DNA of 64,000 bases from Paucibacter sp. TC2R-5 (GTDB taxonomy: Bacteria > Pseudomonadota > Gammaproteobacteria > Burkholderiales > Burkholderiaceae_C): assembly GCF_025717605.1 (NCBI RefSeq), contig NZ_JAJIRQ010000003.1:372001-436000 (forward strand), given 5' to 3'. The position numbers and the translations under genes are program-made. This document shows, piece by piece, positions 1 to 10,877 of the stretch (position 1 is the stretch's first letter; each line of letters opens with the position of its first letter). The notes beneath the pieces were generated by a model that worked only from the letters and a program-made list of their open reading frames with translations, did no database searches and was not told the origin of the DNA.

Positions 1-366
1 CTCGGCAACCGCCGGCAAGTAACGCTGCCGTTGAGCGTCAGTGCCAGCCAACGAAATCGCACCCGAGCCCAGGCCCTGCATTGCAAAAGCAAAATCGGCC
101 AGGCCGTTGTAGCGGGCCAGCGTTTCACGCAAGATGCAGATGGCGCGGGTGTCAATCACCTCGGCCGAGCCGCCCAGCGCTTTTCCAGCGACAGCATGGC
201 TCAACCACCCGCCTGCCCCAAGAGCCTTGACCAGACCAATGCACTCCGCATCGACGTCATGGCCATGTGCCGCCTGCAGATGCTCCGCACACCAGGCATC
301 CAGCTCTGTTGCCAGCTGCCGATGTCTGGGCTCGAAGAAAGGCCATTCCAGATGTTTGAGATGCAT
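1..366 (-). CDS. Acyl-CoA dehydrogenase, N-terminal part (cut by window edge)
   Basis: Reading leftwards from an ATG at 366, the frame stays open to base 1, so only about 122 N-terminal residues are visible and the gene continues outside the window. It begins MHLKHLEWPFFEP and contains GGWLSHAVAGKALGG, RAICILRETLARYNGLADF and MQGLGSGAISLAGT, the pattern of the alpha-helical N-terminal domain of acyl-CoA dehydrogenases. The FAD-binding and catalytic glutamate regions are not visible. It is the last visible gene of the aromatic-CoA operon, 111 bp after the enoyl-CoA hydratase, with a repeat element filling that gap. Related aerobic 2-aminobenzoyl-CoA clusters carry an acyl-CoA dehydrogenase for the beta-oxidation-like steps after dearomatisation, which is its inferred role. 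Confidence 0.85.
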   Translation of the reverse strand, partial: MHLKHLEWPFFEPRHRQLATELDAWCAEHLQAAHGHDVDAECIGLVKALGAGGWLSHAVAGKALGGSAEVIDTRAICILRETLARYNGLADFAFAMQGLGSGAISLAGTDAQRQRYLPAVAE

Positions 367-378
367 GATTAGCTTCCC

Positions 379-471
379 GACGGGCCGTCCCAAGGGAAGC
401 TGCGCCCCCGGGCCGATGAAAAGGCACGTGCCGAGCCTTTGGGGCAGTGAACGAAAGTGAACGTGGGGGTC
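379..471 (-). repeat. Intergenic repeat, copy A
   Basis: This element fills the gap between the enoyl-CoA hydratase stop and the acyl-CoA dehydrogenase start. The part near 443-470 matches copy C near 20240-20268 with about three differences over 28 bases (shared core GAACGAAAGTGA followed by a G run). Its other end (gacgggccg near 379) matches copy C near 20131. On the minus strand it starts about 7 bases after one stop codon and ends at the Shine-Dalgarno of the next gene. Confidence 0.65.
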
Positions 472-477
472 AACATC

Positions 478-1332
478 TCAGTCCCCTTTGAACTCGGGCC
501 GCTCTTTGGCCACAAATGCCTCATAGGCGCGATGGAAATCCTTAGTCATCATGCAAATCGCCTGCGCCTGCGCCTCGGATTCGATTGCCTCGTCCACGCC
601 CATGGCCCATTCCTGATGCAGCATTTTCTTGGTCATTGCATGGCCAAAGCTGGGGCCGCTGGCGATCTGCTGCGCCCAATCAAGGGTCTCTTGCAACAAA
701 GCCTCCGGTTCCACCAGTCGGTTCAGAAAACCCCAATTGAGGCCCTCTTCGCCGCCCAGGCTGCGCCCGCTATAGAGCAGATCCGAGGCTCGGCCCTGGC
801 CGATGATGCGCGGCAAAATCGCGCAAGCGCCCATGTCACAGCCGGCCAAGCCGACCCGGGTGAACAAGAACGCGGTCTTGGAGCGGGCCGTGCCGACACG
901 CAAATCCGAGGCCATGGCCACGATCGCCCCAGCACCCGCGCAGACCCCGTCTATGGCCGACAGCACCGGCTGCGGGCAGGCACGCATCGCCTTGACCAAG
1001 TCCCCCGTCATGCGCGTGAAGGTCAGCAAGTCAGGCATGCTCATCTGCGTCAGCGGCCCAATGATTTCATGCACATCGCCGCCCGAGCAAAAGTTGCCGC
1101 CCGCGCCTTGCACGACGATGGCACGCACCTCGTCCACAAGCACAAGCCGGCGGAACAGATCGCGAAGCTCGGCGTAGGAGTCAAAGGTCAAGGGATTCTT
1201 GCGCTCGGGGCGGTTCAGCGTGATCAGGCCGACCGCGCCATGCTGGGCCCAGCTGAAATGCTCGGGTGCGAAGTCCGCCAGGCTTTGCCGGTTGCCGGCC
1301 AGCAAATGGCCGTCCATCTTGCGTTGATTCAT
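478..1332 (-). CDS. Enoyl-CoA hydratase/isomerase family protein of the aromatic-CoA operon
   Basis: A 284-residue crotonase-fold protein that probably hydrates a ring-opened or partly reduced CoA thioester. Residues about 75-85 read [13 protein letters not shown], the first oxyanion-hole segment, and [16 protein letters not shown] follows as the second. [11 protein letters not shown]-like and [13 protein letters not shown] segments are also typical. Length is close to the usual 260-290. The start ATG (1332) overlaps the MarR stop in an ATGA, indicating translational coupling. Clusters of the 2-aminobenzoyl-CoA monooxygenase/reductase type carry such a hydratase beside an acyl-CoA dehydrogenase and an SDR. 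The exact substrate is inferred from context. Confidence 0.9.
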   Translation of the reverse strand: MNQRKMDGHLLAGNRQSLADFAPEHFSWAQHGAVGLITLNRPERKNPLTFDSYAELRDLFRRLVLVDEVRAIVVQGAGGNFCSGGDVHEIIGPLTQMSMPDLLTFTRMTGDLVKAMRACPQPVLSAIDGVCAGAGAIVAMASDLRVGTARSKTAFLFTRVGLAGCDMGACAILPRIIGQGRASDLLYSGRSLGGEEGLNWGFLNRLVEPEALLQETLDWAQQIASGPSFGHAMTKKMLHQEWAMGVDEAIESEAQAQAICMMTKDFHRAYEAFVAKERPEFKGD

Positions 1333-1838
1333 TTCGATTTCTCCTTGGGCGCGGCCGCATCCATCGCAGCCAAATTTGTCAAATGAGACTTCAAGCCCGC
1401 CAGCAGGCCATGGACCTCACTCTTTTCTTCTGCTGACCAGCCGGCCAGCAGCTCAATCACCCATTGCTCGTGCGTGCTGGCCATGCGCTTGAATTGCTGC
1501 TTGCCGGCGAGCGTCAACTTGACCGTGAAGGAGCGCCGGTCGCTCAGGCGTGCCTCGCGCACGACCAGGCCCTCAAGCTCCAGCTGATCGGTGATGCCGG
1601 TGATATTGCCGCCGGTCACCATCAAGCGCTGGGACAGCTCGCGCATGGAGAGGCCGTCCGGGTTGCGCTCCAACTGCGCCAGCAAATCAAAGCGCGGCAA
1701 GGTGGTGGCAAAGTCTTGGCGCAAGCGGTTGCGGATAACGCCCTCGATGCGGTTGGTGCAAGTCAACAGGCGCAGCCACAAGCGCAGAGCCTGGTGGTCA
1801 TCCGCGCTGGCGCGCGACTCCAAATCGAGTTCTTCCAT
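1329..1838 (-). CDS. MarR-family transcriptional regulator
   Basis: A 169-residue winged-helix regulator. The recognition region reads [32 protein letters not shown], followed by the wing segment [13 protein letters not shown], the MarR signature. The frame extends upstream, but the start is placed at ATG 1838 (MEELDLE) because it overlaps the preceding SDR stop as TGATG and gives a normal MarR N-terminus. It lies inside the operon, overlapping both neighbours, so it would be made with the enzymes and probably regulates this operon, perhaps with an aryl-CoA thioester as ligand as known for MarR proteins of aromatic catabolism. Candidate operator sites are the direct repeats at 4970-4996. Confidence 0.92.
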   Translation of the reverse strand: MEELDLESRASADDHQALRLWLRLLTCTNRIEGVIRNRLRQDFATTLPRFDLLAQLERNPDGLSMRELSQRLMVTGGNITGITDQLELEGLVVREARLSDRRSFTVKLTLAGKQQFKRMASTHEQWVIELLAGWSAEEKSEVHGLLAGLKSHLTNLAAMDAAAPKEKSK

Positions 1839-2620
1839 CACAACATCAACTCGCCGCCGCAAACGGCGATGGCCTGGCCCGTCACCGCGCCGCTGCCGCG
1901 CTGCGCCAGCCACAAGACCGTGTCGGCCACTTCCTGTGGCTGCACCAGCCGGCCCTGCGGGTTGGCGGCCACCAGTTCGGCGCGTGCCTCATCTGTGCTG
2001 CGACCGGTCTTGTTCGCGATATTGTCCAGCGCGCGAGCAACGATGTCCGTCTCGGTGTAGCCCGGGCAGACCGCATTGATGGTCACCCTTTTTTTGGCGA
2101 ACTCCAGGGCCATCGCCCGGGTCAGGCCCAGCACGCCATGTTTGGCCGCGCAATAGGCAGCCACATAGGCGTAACCCGTTAGTGCGGCGGTGCTGGCCAC
2201 ATTGATGATGCGGCCGAAGCCGCGCTCACTCATGCCGGCTACGACCTCGCGCGAACACAAAAAAGTGCCGGTAAGGTTGACATTGAGCATCGCCTGCCAC
2301 AGCGCCAGCGAGGTTTTGGCCAGGGGCGCGGTTTCGACCTGCCCTGCGTTGTTGACCAAGATGTCGATGGCGCCGATTTGCGCGAAAGCCGCCTTGACGC
2401 TAGCCTCGTCCGCCACATCCAGCACGCACACATCGACTAGCCCAAATGGGGCAAGCGCCGCAGCTTGGCCCTGCAGCTTGTCGAGATTGCGCCCCAGCAA
2501 GCTGACCCTGGCCCCCGCCGCCACGAGGCGCTGCGCAACCGCAGCTCCTATGCCGCTGCCGCCGCCGGTCACGGCCGCATGCAAGCCACTCAACGCCATT
2601 GCCGATACAGCCGTGCTCAT
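1838..2620 (-). CDS. Short-chain dehydrogenase/reductase (3-hydroxyacyl-CoA dehydrogenase-like)
   Basis: A 260-residue classical SDR. The Rossmann motif TGGGSGIG is near residue 18, NNAG near 90, the catalytic serine is in NVAST, and YCAAK carries the catalytic Tyr and Lys; PGYTETD follows. The start is ATG 2620 ([10 protein letters not shown]), which overlaps the monooxygenase stop as ATGA; the longer upstream frame is only an overlap with that gene. It probably oxidises the 3-hydroxyacyl-CoA made by the neighbouring hydratase, using NAD(P)+. Members of this family occur in the same position in aerobic 2-aminobenzoyl-CoA clusters. Substrate is inferred from context. Confidence 0.9.
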   Translation of the reverse strand: MSTAVSAMALSGLHAAVTGGGSGIGAAVAQRLVAAGARVSLLGRNLDKLQGQAAALAPFGLVDVCVLDVADEASVKAAFAQIGAIDILVNNAGQVETAPLAKTSLALWQAMLNVNLTGTFLCSREVVAGMSERGFGRIINVASTAALTGYAYVAAYCAAKHGVLGLTRAMALEFAKKRVTINAVCPGYTETDIVARALDNIANKTGRSTDEARAELVAANPQGRLVQPQEVADTVLWLAQRGSGAVTGQAIAVCGGELML

Positions 2621-4932
2621 ACGACCCCCTCCTCTTTTTTCGCCGGCTGGGCCTGCGCACGCTGGCGCTCGAACTCCTTTTCCAGCTGCGGCTTGCCCGA
2701 CAGGTATTGCAGCGGCCAGTCCAGGCCCGCCGGGCCTTGGTAGCCAATCCGTGCGGCCTCGCTCAGCGTCCAGGCGGGGTTGGCCAGATGCGGGCGGGCC
2801 ACGGCGCAAAGATCGGCGCGGCCGGCAGCGATGATGCTGTTGACATGATCGGCCTCGGAAATGGCGCCGACCGCGATCGTCGCAATGCCGACCCGGTTGC
2901 GAATATTCTCCGAAAACGGGGTCTGCCACATACGCCCGTAGGTCGGCTTCTCCAGCTTGCTGACCTGACCCGAAGACACATCGATCAAGTCCGCACCGGC
3001 GGCCTTGAAGGCGGCCGCGATCAGCACCGCATCCTCAGGGGTGGTGCCGCCAATCACCCAGTCATGGGCAGAAATTCGCACCGACATGGGCTTGTCGGCC
3101 GGCCACAGCGCCCTCGTCGCCTTGAACACCTCGAGTGGATAGCGCAGGCGGTTCTCAAGCGTGCCGCCGTATTCATCGCTGCGCTGATTCGTCAGCGGCG
3201 AGACAAAGCTGGACAGCAAATAGCCATGCGCGCAATGCAACTCCAGCCAGTCAAAGCCGGCCTGCGCTGCGCGCTCAGTAGCGGCGCAGAAGTCGGCCCG
3301 CACGCGGTCCATATCGGCGCGCGTCATGGCGCGCGAGGTCTGGCTGACGCCGGCCAGATATTGTTGCGGCGAGGCGGAGATCAGAGGCCAATCCAGCCCA
3401 TCGCCCAAAGGCTGATCGATGCCCTCCCAGCCGCGTCGCGTCGAGCCCTTGGCGCCGGCATGGCCGAGCTGCATGGCAATCTTGGCGCTGCTGTTTCTAT
3501 GCACAAAGTCAACGATGCGGGTCCAGGCGGCGCCCTGCTCGTCGCTGTACAGGCCCGGGCAGCCGGGTGTGATGCGAGCGTCGGCCGAGGGACAGGTCAT
3601 CTCGGCAAACACCAGGCCTGCGCCGCCGGCTGCGCGCGCGCCCAGATGCATCAGGTGGTAGTCGCCGGGCAGACCGTCCACACAGGAATACTGCGCCATC
3701 GGCGACACGACTACGCGGTTCTTCAGCGTGAGGCCGCGCAGCTTGAATGGCGTGAACATAGGCGGAACAGCCTGACCACCCGCCAGCCAAGCCTCGAAGC
3801 GCGCCACATAAGCGGCATCCCGCAGGCGCAAATTCTCATGCGAGATGCGCTGCGAGCGGGTCAGCAAGGAATAGGCAAACTGCTCGGGCGCGAGCTGGGC
3901 GTGGCGGGCAACGTTCTCGAACCATTCGGTTGAGTTGCGCGCCGCGTTCTGGATCCGCAATACCTCAATGGAGCGGCTGGCCACATAACGCGGCAAAGCG
4001 ACGTCCAAATCATCCTGGGCGTCGCCGATATCCCAGGCCAGCGCAATTGCATCCTCAAGTGCCAGCTTGGTGCCCGAGCCGATCGAGAAATGCGCGGTGT
4101 GAGCGGCGTCGCCCATCAAAACCACTGGCGCAATTCCATTGTGATGCACCCAGTTTTTGCAAACCACGCGGGGGAAACGAATCCATTGCGCCGAGCCGCG
4201 CAAGTGCGAGGCGTTGGAGATCAGCTTGTGACCATCCAGCACCTTGGCGAACAGGCGCTCACAAAAAGCGATGCCCTCTTCCTTGCTCATGGCCTCGATG
4301 CCGGCCGCTTCCCAGACCGCCTGCGGCGCCTCGACGATAAAGGTCGAGGTCGTGTCATCGAAGCGATAGGCATGGGCCTGGAACCAGCCCCACTCGGTCT
4401 GCTGAAAGTCGAAGGTAAAGGCCTCGAACAGCTTGGCCGTACCAAGCCAGACAAAGCGACATTGGCGCAGATCGATATCGGGTTGATAGGTGGCAGCGTA
4501 CTTCTGGCGCACACGGCTGTTGAGTCCATCGGCGGCGATGATCAGGTCGGCGTCCAAGCCCTCATCGTCCTGCACATCGCTCTCGTAGCGCAGATCCACA
4601 CCCAACTCAACGCAGCGGGCCTGCAAGATATTCAAGAGCTTCATGCGGCCAATGCCGCAAAAGCCGTGCCCCCCCGAGCGCATGGTGCGGCCATTGATAT
4701 GGACCTCGATATCGTCCCAATGGTTGAAAGCATCAAGGATCTGCCCGGCGGTCTTGGCATCGGCCTCGCGCATCGCAGTCAGCGTCTGGTCCGAGAACAC
4801 CACGCCCCAGCCAAAGGTATCGCCGGGCTTGTTGCGCTCGAACACCGTGATCTCATGCGCCGGGTTCTGCTGCTTCATCAGCAGCGCGAAATACAGGCCG
4901 GCTGGACCCCCACCGATACAGCTGATGCGCAT
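2617..4932 (-). CDS. Two-domain flavoprotein: 2-aminobenzoyl-CoA monooxygenase/reductase (salicylyl-CoA 5-hydroxylase family)
   Basis: A 771-residue fusion. The N-terminal half (about 1-390) is an FAD monooxygenase: it opens [19 protein letters not shown], has [12 protein letters not shown] near 150, and [22 protein letters not shown] near 280. The C-terminal half (about 395-770) is an Old Yellow Enzyme-type FMN domain ([44 protein letters not shown]). This architecture is that of enzymes that hydroxylate and then reduce 2-aminobenzoyl-CoA, or 5-hydroxylate salicylyl-CoA; sequence alone does not decide. Start ATG 4932 is chosen because the FAD motif follows at once; an in-frame start 12 codons upstream adds nothing conserved. 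It is the first gene of the operon, just behind a good sigma-70 promoter. A CoA ligase for the acid is not in view. Confidence 0.9.
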   Translation of the reverse strand: MRISCIGGGPAGLYFALLMKQQNPAHEITVFERNKPGDTFGWGVVFSDQTLTAMREADAKTAGQILDAFNHWDDIEVHINGRTMRSGGHGFCGIGRMKLLNILQARCVELGVDLRYESDVQDDEGLDADLIIAADGLNSRVRQKYAATYQPDIDLRQCRFVWLGTAKLFEAFTFDFQQTEWGWFQAHAYRFDDTTSTFIVEAPQAVWEAAGIEAMSKEEGIAFCERLFAKVLDGHKLISNASHLRGSAQWIRFPRVVCKNWVHHNGIAPVVLMGDAAHTAHFSIGSGTKLALEDAIALAWDIGDAQDDLDVALPRYVASRSIEVLRIQNAARNSTEWFENVARHAQLAPEQFAYSLLTRSQRISHENLRLRDAAYVARFEAWLAGGQAVPPMFTPFKLRGLTLKNRVVVSPMAQYSCVDGLPGDYHLMHLGARAAGGAGLVFAEMTCPSADARITPGCPGLYSDEQGAAWTRIVDFVHRNSSAKIAMQLGHAGAKGSTRRGWEGIDQPLGDGLDWPLISASPQQYLAGVSQTSRAMTRADMDRVRADFCAATERAAQAGFDWLELHCAHGYLLSSFVSPLTNQRSDEYGGTLENRLRYPLEVFKATRALWPADKPMSVRISAHDWVIGGTTPEDAVLIAAAFKAAGADLIDVSSGQVSKLEKPTYGRMWQTPFSENIRNRVGIATIAVGAISEADHVNSIIAAGRADLCAVARPHLANPAWTLSEAARIGYQGPAGLDWPLQYLSGKPQLEKEFERQRAQAQPAKKEEGVV

Positions 4933-4967
4933 TGCTCTGACCTCGAAGATCTGCTGGAATGCGAGCA

Positions 4968-4996
4968 ACTTTAGGTGTTAATAGTTTAGATGTCAA
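4968..4996 (-). promoter_or_regulatory. Sigma-70 promoter of the aromatic-CoA operon with overlapping direct repeats
   Basis: On the minus strand TTGACA (4996-4991) is followed after exactly 17 bases by TAAAGT (4973-4968), placing transcription start about 30 bases before the ATG at 4932. Two 12-bp direct repeats, TTTAGGTGTTAA (4970-4981, plus strand) and TTTAGATGTCAA (4985-4996), match at 10 of 12 positions and cover parts of both promoter hexamers. They are plausible operators for the operon's MarR regulator. Confidence 0.6.
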
Positions 4997-5117
4997 ACAA
5001 ACAAGAGCACATGCTTGAATTAGATGGGGCGTGCTATCCCGGCTCAGTAAATCGCCGCTGACAACAAATATCTCAACCGCCTTTCCTGATGATGGGCGGG
5101 ATGATGAGTAGAAACGC

Positions 5118-5143
5118 AAAACGGGCCACTAGGGCCCGTTTTT
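5118..5143 (-). terminator. Rho-independent terminator after tRNA-Ser
   Basis: An inverted repeat with arms ACGGGCC (5121-5127) and GGCCCGT (5133-5139), flanked by A/T runs on both sides, lies just 3' of the tRNA-Ser gene. On the minus strand it ends with TTTT. It also has a T run in the plus direction, so it could be bidirectional. Confidence 0.6.
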
Positions 5144-5153
5144 ACGTACTACT

Positions 5154-5243
5154 TGGAGGAGAGGGGGGGATTCGAACCCCCGAGGCGTTTGACCGCCCGC
5201 CTGATTTCGAGTCAGGTACATTCAACCACTCTGCCACCTCTCC
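5154..5243 (-). tRNA. tRNA-Ser (anticodon CGA), CCA encoded
   Basis: The minus strand from 5243 reads GGAGAGGTGGCAGAGTGG and folds as a class II tRNA: 7-bp acceptor stem (GGAGAGG with CCTCTCC), anticodon arm CTGACTCGAAATCAGG with loop anticodon CGA, a long variable arm (GGCG paired with CGCC) and T loop GTTCGAAT. CCA is encoded at 5156-5154. The discriminator base is U rather than the usual G of tRNA-Ser. It decodes UCG codons. It lies 90 bp downstream of serS on the same strand. Confidence 0.95.
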
Positions 5244-5278
5244 GGTATTCTGGTGCTCGCAGTGGTTCGTTTGCGAGT

Positions 5279-5332
5279 AAGCCGACTAGTATAGCTGAAT
5301 TTTTAGCTCACACAATACTTGTCGGCTTTTTT
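5279..5332. repeat. Long inverted repeat between serS and tRNA-Ser
   Basis: Arms AAGCCGAC-T-AGTAT (5279-5292) and ATACT-T-GTCGGCTT (5315-5328) pair over 13 bp with one T:T mismatch around a 22-base loop. On the plus strand the second arm runs into TTTTTT (5327-5332), as in an intrinsic terminator, although no plus-strand gene is seen here. On the minus strand (serS direction) no U tract follows. Confidence 0.55.
5288..5315 (-). promoter_or_regulatory. Probable tRNA-Ser promoter
   Basis: On the minus strand TTGTGT (5315-5310) and TATACT (5293-5288) are separated by 16 bases. The -10 is followed by a GC-rich discriminator (AGTCGGC), a feature of stringently controlled stable-RNA promoters. The tRNA 5' end at 5243 is about 45 bases from the -10. 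The -35 is weak (3 of 6). Confidence 0.45.
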
Positions 5333-5333
5333 G

Positions 5334-7701
<2,368 letters not shown>

Positions 7702-7702
7702 T

Positions 7703-8146
7703 TCACAGCACCCCGATCACATGGACTTCAAAGCTGACCGGCTGGCCGGCAAGCGGGTGATTAAAGTCGAACAGCAACCAATCGGAGCCGACTTCGCGCA
7801 CGCTGCCGGCATAGCTGCTCTGCCCGTCCGGCGTTGGGAACTGGATCACGTCGCCGACGCTGTATTGCTCGTCCGGGTCACCCAGTTCATGCAGCAGACT
7901 CAGCTTGACGCGCTGCAGCAGCTGCGGGTTGTGATCACCAAAAGCTTCGCCCGGGGCCAGCTCGATCTGCGTGCGCACGCCCTCGGCCATGCCCATCAGC
8001 CTGGCCTCGATAGCGGGCGACAACTGCCCACTGCCCAGCGACAAAGTTGCGGGTTTATCGGCAAAAGTATTGATCACATCGCTGCCGTCGGGACCGGCCA
8101 AACGGTAGTGCAAGGTCAAAAAGGATCCGGCTTGGATGAGATTCAT
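7703..8146 (-). CDS. FKBP-type peptidyl-prolyl isomerase (SlpA/FkpB-like)
   Basis: A 147-residue cytoplasmic PPIase. The sequence opens [21 protein letters not shown], then [22 protein letters not shown] and LAPGEAFG, the pattern of the split FKBP domain of SlyD and SlpA, with the insert-in-flap chaperone domain between. It lacks the His-rich metal-binding tail of SlyD, so SlpA is the closer match. No signal peptide is visible. It sits immediately upstream of ispH in one transcription unit. Proposed role is folding assistance, not directly shown. Confidence 0.88.
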   Translation of the reverse strand: MNLIQAGSFLTLHYRLAGPDGSDVINTFADKPATLSLGSGQLSPAIEARLMGMAEGVRTQIELAPGEAFGDHNPQLLQRVKLSLLHELGDPDEQYSVGDVIQFPTPDGQSSYAGSVREVGSDWLLFDFNHPLAGQPVSFEVHVIGVL

Positions 8147-8243
8147 GGGGACAATGGTGGCTAGACTGAGCGGATTTTAGGGCCACTGCAGGCGCGACCC
8201 GCGCCCCCTCCACGGAACAAGCCCACCGAACTGCCGTTTTCTC

Positions 8244-8918
8244 ATGCCCCTGACCCACCTGCCCCCCGACGCCAGACCGCGCGAAAAGCTGCTCGCGCGC
8301 GGCCCGCAAGCGCTGGCTGACGCCGAGCTGCTGGCGCTGCTGCTGCGAACCGGCATTGCCGGCACGCCGGTGCTGCAACTGGCGCAAAACCTGCTCGACC
8401 AATTTGGCGGCTGGCATGGTTTGCTGCACGCTGGCGTGAGTGACTTGGCCAAAGTCAGAGGCTTGGGGCCGGCCAAACGGGCCGAAATCGCCGCCGTGCT
8501 GGAGATCGCGCGCCGCTCCTTGCTGCAAGAACTGGCGCAACGCCCGGTGTTCGACGCACCCGATGCCGTCAAGCAATTCATCCGCCTCAAGCTGGCCGGC
8601 CTGACGCACGAGATCTTCGCCGTGCTGTTTCTGGACGCGCAGCACCGGCTGATTGCGATGGAGGAAATGTTTCGCGGCAGCCTCACCCAGACTTCGGTCT
8701 ACCCCAGAGAAGTGGTCAAACGCGGGCTGGACCTGGGCGCTGCCGCCGTGATCTTGGCGCACAACCACCCCTCCGGTGTGGCCGAGCCCTCGCGCTCGGA
8801 CGAACTGTTGACCCAGGCCCTGAAAGCAGCCCTGGCCCTGGTCGATATACGCGTGCTCGACCATCTGGTGGTCGGCTCGGGCGAAGTGATTTCGATGGCC
8901 GAACGAGGGCTGATGTGA
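8244..8918 (+). CDS. radC: RadC family JAB-domain protein
   Basis: A 224-residue RadC-like protein. The N-terminal third has helix-hairpin-helix-like segments ([32 protein letters not shown]). The C-terminal JAB/MPN metalloprotease-like domain has the zinc motif in AHNHPSG followed by PSRSD, with an upstream Glu. Length matches the family. Despite the name, RadC is not a proven repair protein and its reaction is unknown. Its stop overlaps the start of the Smr gene as ATGA, so the two are translationally coupled. It is divergent from the FKBP-type gene across 97 bp. Confidence 0.92.
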   Translation: MPLTHLPPDARPREKLLARGPQALADAELLALLLRTGIAGTPVLQLAQNLLDQFGGWHGLLHAGVSDLAKVRGLGPAKRAEIAAVLEIARRSLLQELAQRPVFDAPDAVKQFIRLKLAGLTHEIFAVLFLDAQHRLIAMEEMFRGSLTQTSVYPREVVKRGLDLGAAAVILAHNHPSGVAEPSRSDELLTQALKAALALVDIRVLDHLVVGSGEVISMAERGLM

Positions 8919-9571
8919 AGCCGGCCCCAACCCCAACGCTGCACAGCCTGCAAGAACTCAAGGTTTTTCAGCGCGAACTGGCCCTGCGCCGCCAAGCCGC
9001 AGAAGAACAAGCCGCGCGCCTGGCCGCAGCGGCGCGGGCCGCGGACCAGGAACGGCGCCTGTTCGAGCTCAGCGTGGGCGCCATCACGCCGCTGACCGTG
9101 CAAGCGCAAGCCCCGCAGCACAGGGTCCTGCCTCGGCCTGAGCCGCTGCAACGCGAGGCCGATGAGCGCTTGGTGATGCAGCAGGCCTTGTCGGATGATT
9201 TCGACGTCGAATCCCTGCTGGAAACCGACGACAGCCTGTCCTTTCGGCGGCCCGAAATCAGCCAAGAAGTGCTGCGCAAGCTGCGCCGGGGTCATTGGAG
9301 CTTGCAGGCCCAGCTTGATTTGCACGGACTGCGCACCGACCAAGCGCGCGAGGCGCTGGGCAGCTTTGTGCAGGACTGCGCCCGACGCGGCCTGCGCTGC
9401 GTGCGCGTCGTGCACGGCAAGGGTCACGGCTCACCCGGTCGCGAGCCGGTCTTGAAGGCCCGTGTGCGGCGCTGGCTGGTGCAAAAGCAGCAGGTGCTGG
9501 GCTTTGTGCAGGCGCGTGCCAGCGACGGCGGCAGCGGCGCACTGATGGTCTTGCTTCAACAGGTGGACTAG
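8915..9571 (+). CDS. Smr-domain protein (YdaL/MutS2-C-like putative endonuclease)
   Basis: A 218-residue protein with an Arg/Ala-rich, probably helical N-terminus (residues about 15-55) and a C-terminal Smr domain. The Smr motif is clear: [16 protein letters not shown] near residue 133, then [13 protein letters not shown] near 162 and the glycine-rich end [13 protein letters not shown]. Stand-alone Smr proteins such as E. coli YdaL and SmrB have nicking or RNA-cleaving activity; SmrB acts on stalled ribosomes. Which activity applies here is not decided by sequence. ATG 8915 overlaps the radC stop by 4 bp. Confidence 0.9.
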   Translation: MKPAPTPTLHSLQELKVFQRELALRRQAAEEQAARLAAAARAADQERRLFELSVGAITPLTVQAQAPQHRVLPRPEPLQREADERLVMQQALSDDFDVESLLETDDSLSFRRPEISQEVLRKLRRGHWSLQAQLDLHGLRTDQAREALGSFVQDCARRGLRCVRVVHGKGHGSPGREPVLKARVRRWLVQKQQVLGFVQARASDGGSGALMVLLQQVD

Positions 9572-9602
9572 CACGACGGCGAGCCCCGCCGACAATAGAC
9601 CC

Positions 9603-10001
9603 ATGCAAGACAACTCCCCCACTCTCAGCCTGTTTGATCTGCTCGGCAGCGAGGCCGGCATCCGCCGCCTGGTCGATGCTTTTTATGACCATATGGATCT
9701 GGACGAGCAATTCGCCTTGATCCGAGCGCTGCACCCGGCCGATCTGGGCGGCTCGCGCGACAAACTGCATTGGTTTTTGTGCGGTTGGTCGGGCGGGCCG
9801 GATCTCTACATCGAGCGCTTCGGGCACCCGCGCTTGCGGGCGCGCCACCTGCCCTACTCGATCGGCATCGCCGAGCGTGACCAATGGCTGGCCTGCATGA
9901 GCCTGGCGATGCAAGACAGCGGCATCGAAGTCGGGCTGCAGCAGCGGCTGGCGGAGTCCTTCCACGCCACCGCTGACTGGATGCGCAACCGGGGCGCTTG
10001 A
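9603..10001 (+). CDS. Group II truncated haemoglobin
   Basis: A 132-residue 2-on-2 globin. It starts with LFDLLGSEAGIRRLVDAFYDHM, then LHWFLCGWSGGPDLYIERFGHPRLRARHLPYSIG, in which the proximal histidine lies in the FGHPRLRARH segment and Trp residues typical of group II are present. It ends QRLAESFHATADWMRNRG. Such proteins bind O2 or NO and are linked to oxidative or nitrosative stress handling; the ligand here is not known. It follows the Smr gene by 31 bp and is convergent with the FleN-like gene. Confidence 0.9.
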   Translation: MQDNSPTLSLFDLLGSEAGIRRLVDAFYDHMDLDEQFALIRALHPADLGGSRDKLHWFLCGWSGGPDLYIERFGHPRLRARHLPYSIGIAERDQWLACMSLAMQDSGIEVGLQQRLAESFHATADWMRNRGA

Positions 10002-10040
10002 ACGTGCCTCTTGCGCGGTGCTCGGCCGCCGGCTGAACTC

Positions 10041-10877
10041 TCAGGCCAGCAGCTTGTTGGCCAGGGCCTTGATGGCCTGTGCGGCGTCGCTGCCTGGGTA
10101 ATGCTCGAGCACCAGTTGGCGCTTGAGCACCGCTTGGCGCACGGTCTGGTCATTCTTGACCTCGCCCATCAATTCCAGCTTGAAGGGGTGACCCGGCTGC
10201 GAGCCGACAAAGCGCTGCAAGACCTGTTGAAGCTGGCCGCAGATCAGCTTGCCTTCGCCGACCCGATTAGCCTGATTGACCAGCAAGCCCACTTCACGGC
10301 GGCCTTGCTGCGTAGCCAGCACCTTGATGGTGGCATAGGCGTCGGTCAGGGAGGTCGGCTCTGGCGTGGCGACCACCAAGACATCGGCGGCCATCGAAAT
10401 CGAGAACAGCACGACATCCGAGATGCCGGCGCCGGTATCGAGCAACACCCAGTCAAAACGCGGCTTGACCAGCTCCAGAATGTGCAGCAATTTGTCGCGC
10501 ACATCCGGGGTCAGACGCGAATACTCGACCATGCCGGAGCCTGCCAACAGCACCGAGAAACCGCAAGGGGCCGGCAAAATCGCCTGCTCCAGCGTCGCCT
10601 TTTCAGTGAACACATCGTGCAGCGTCAGTTTGGGGTGCAGGTTCAGCACCACGTCCAAGTTGGCCAGGCCCAGATCGGCGTCCAAGACCAGCACTTTTTG
10701 CCCACGCATGGCCAATGCAGCGGCCAGATTGGCGGTGACGAAGGTCTTGCCCACGCCGCCCTTGCCACTGGTGACGGCCAGCGTGCGAGCGCCACCTTTA
10801 CCCGTCACGGGGCGGGACGAGCCCGGCGAGAAAGCGCCAGCGCCAGGTACAGCAGGATCTGTTGTTGTCGTACTCAT
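10041..10877 (-). CDS. FleN/FlhG-like ParA-family ATPase
   Basis: A 278-residue MinD/ParA-type ATPase. After about 28 low-complexity residues it reads LAVTSGKGGVGKTFVTANLA (deviant Walker A), then VLVLDADLGLANLDVVLNL and DWVLLDTGAGIS (Walker B). This subgroup (FleN, FlhG, YlxH) limits flagellar number together with FlhF. No FlhF is in view, but cheR-cheD-cheB lie nearby, which supports a motility role. The ATG (10877) overlaps the stop of the GGDEF gene as ATGA, so the cyclase and the ATPase are translationally coupled, a notable pairing since FleN proteins also interact with c-di-GMP-responsive regulators in Pseudomonas. Confidence 0.85.
   Translation of the reverse strand: MSTTTTDPAVPGAGAFSPGSSRPVTGKGGARTLAVTSGKGGVGKTFVTANLAAALAMRGQKVLVLDADLGLANLDVVLNLHPKLTLHDVFTEKATLEQAILPAPCGFSVLLAGSGMVEYSRLTPDVRDKLLHILELVKPRFDWVLLDTGAGISDVVLFSISMAADVLVVATPEPTSLTDAYATIKVLATQQGRREVGLLVNQANRVGEGKLICGQLQQVLQRFVGSQPGHPFKLELMGEVKNDQTVRQAVLKRQLVLEHYPGSDAAQAIKALANKLLA

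Noticed and set aside
1838-2929. Longer version of the SDR reaching 2929
   Set aside because: The extra N-terminus overlaps the monooxygenase and is Arg/Gly-rich; ATG 2620 with ATGA overlap fits better.
2599-3933. 444-codon open frame antisense to the aromatic-CoA flavoprotein
   Set aside because: Shadow frame; the opposite strand carries unmistakable FAD and FMN motifs.
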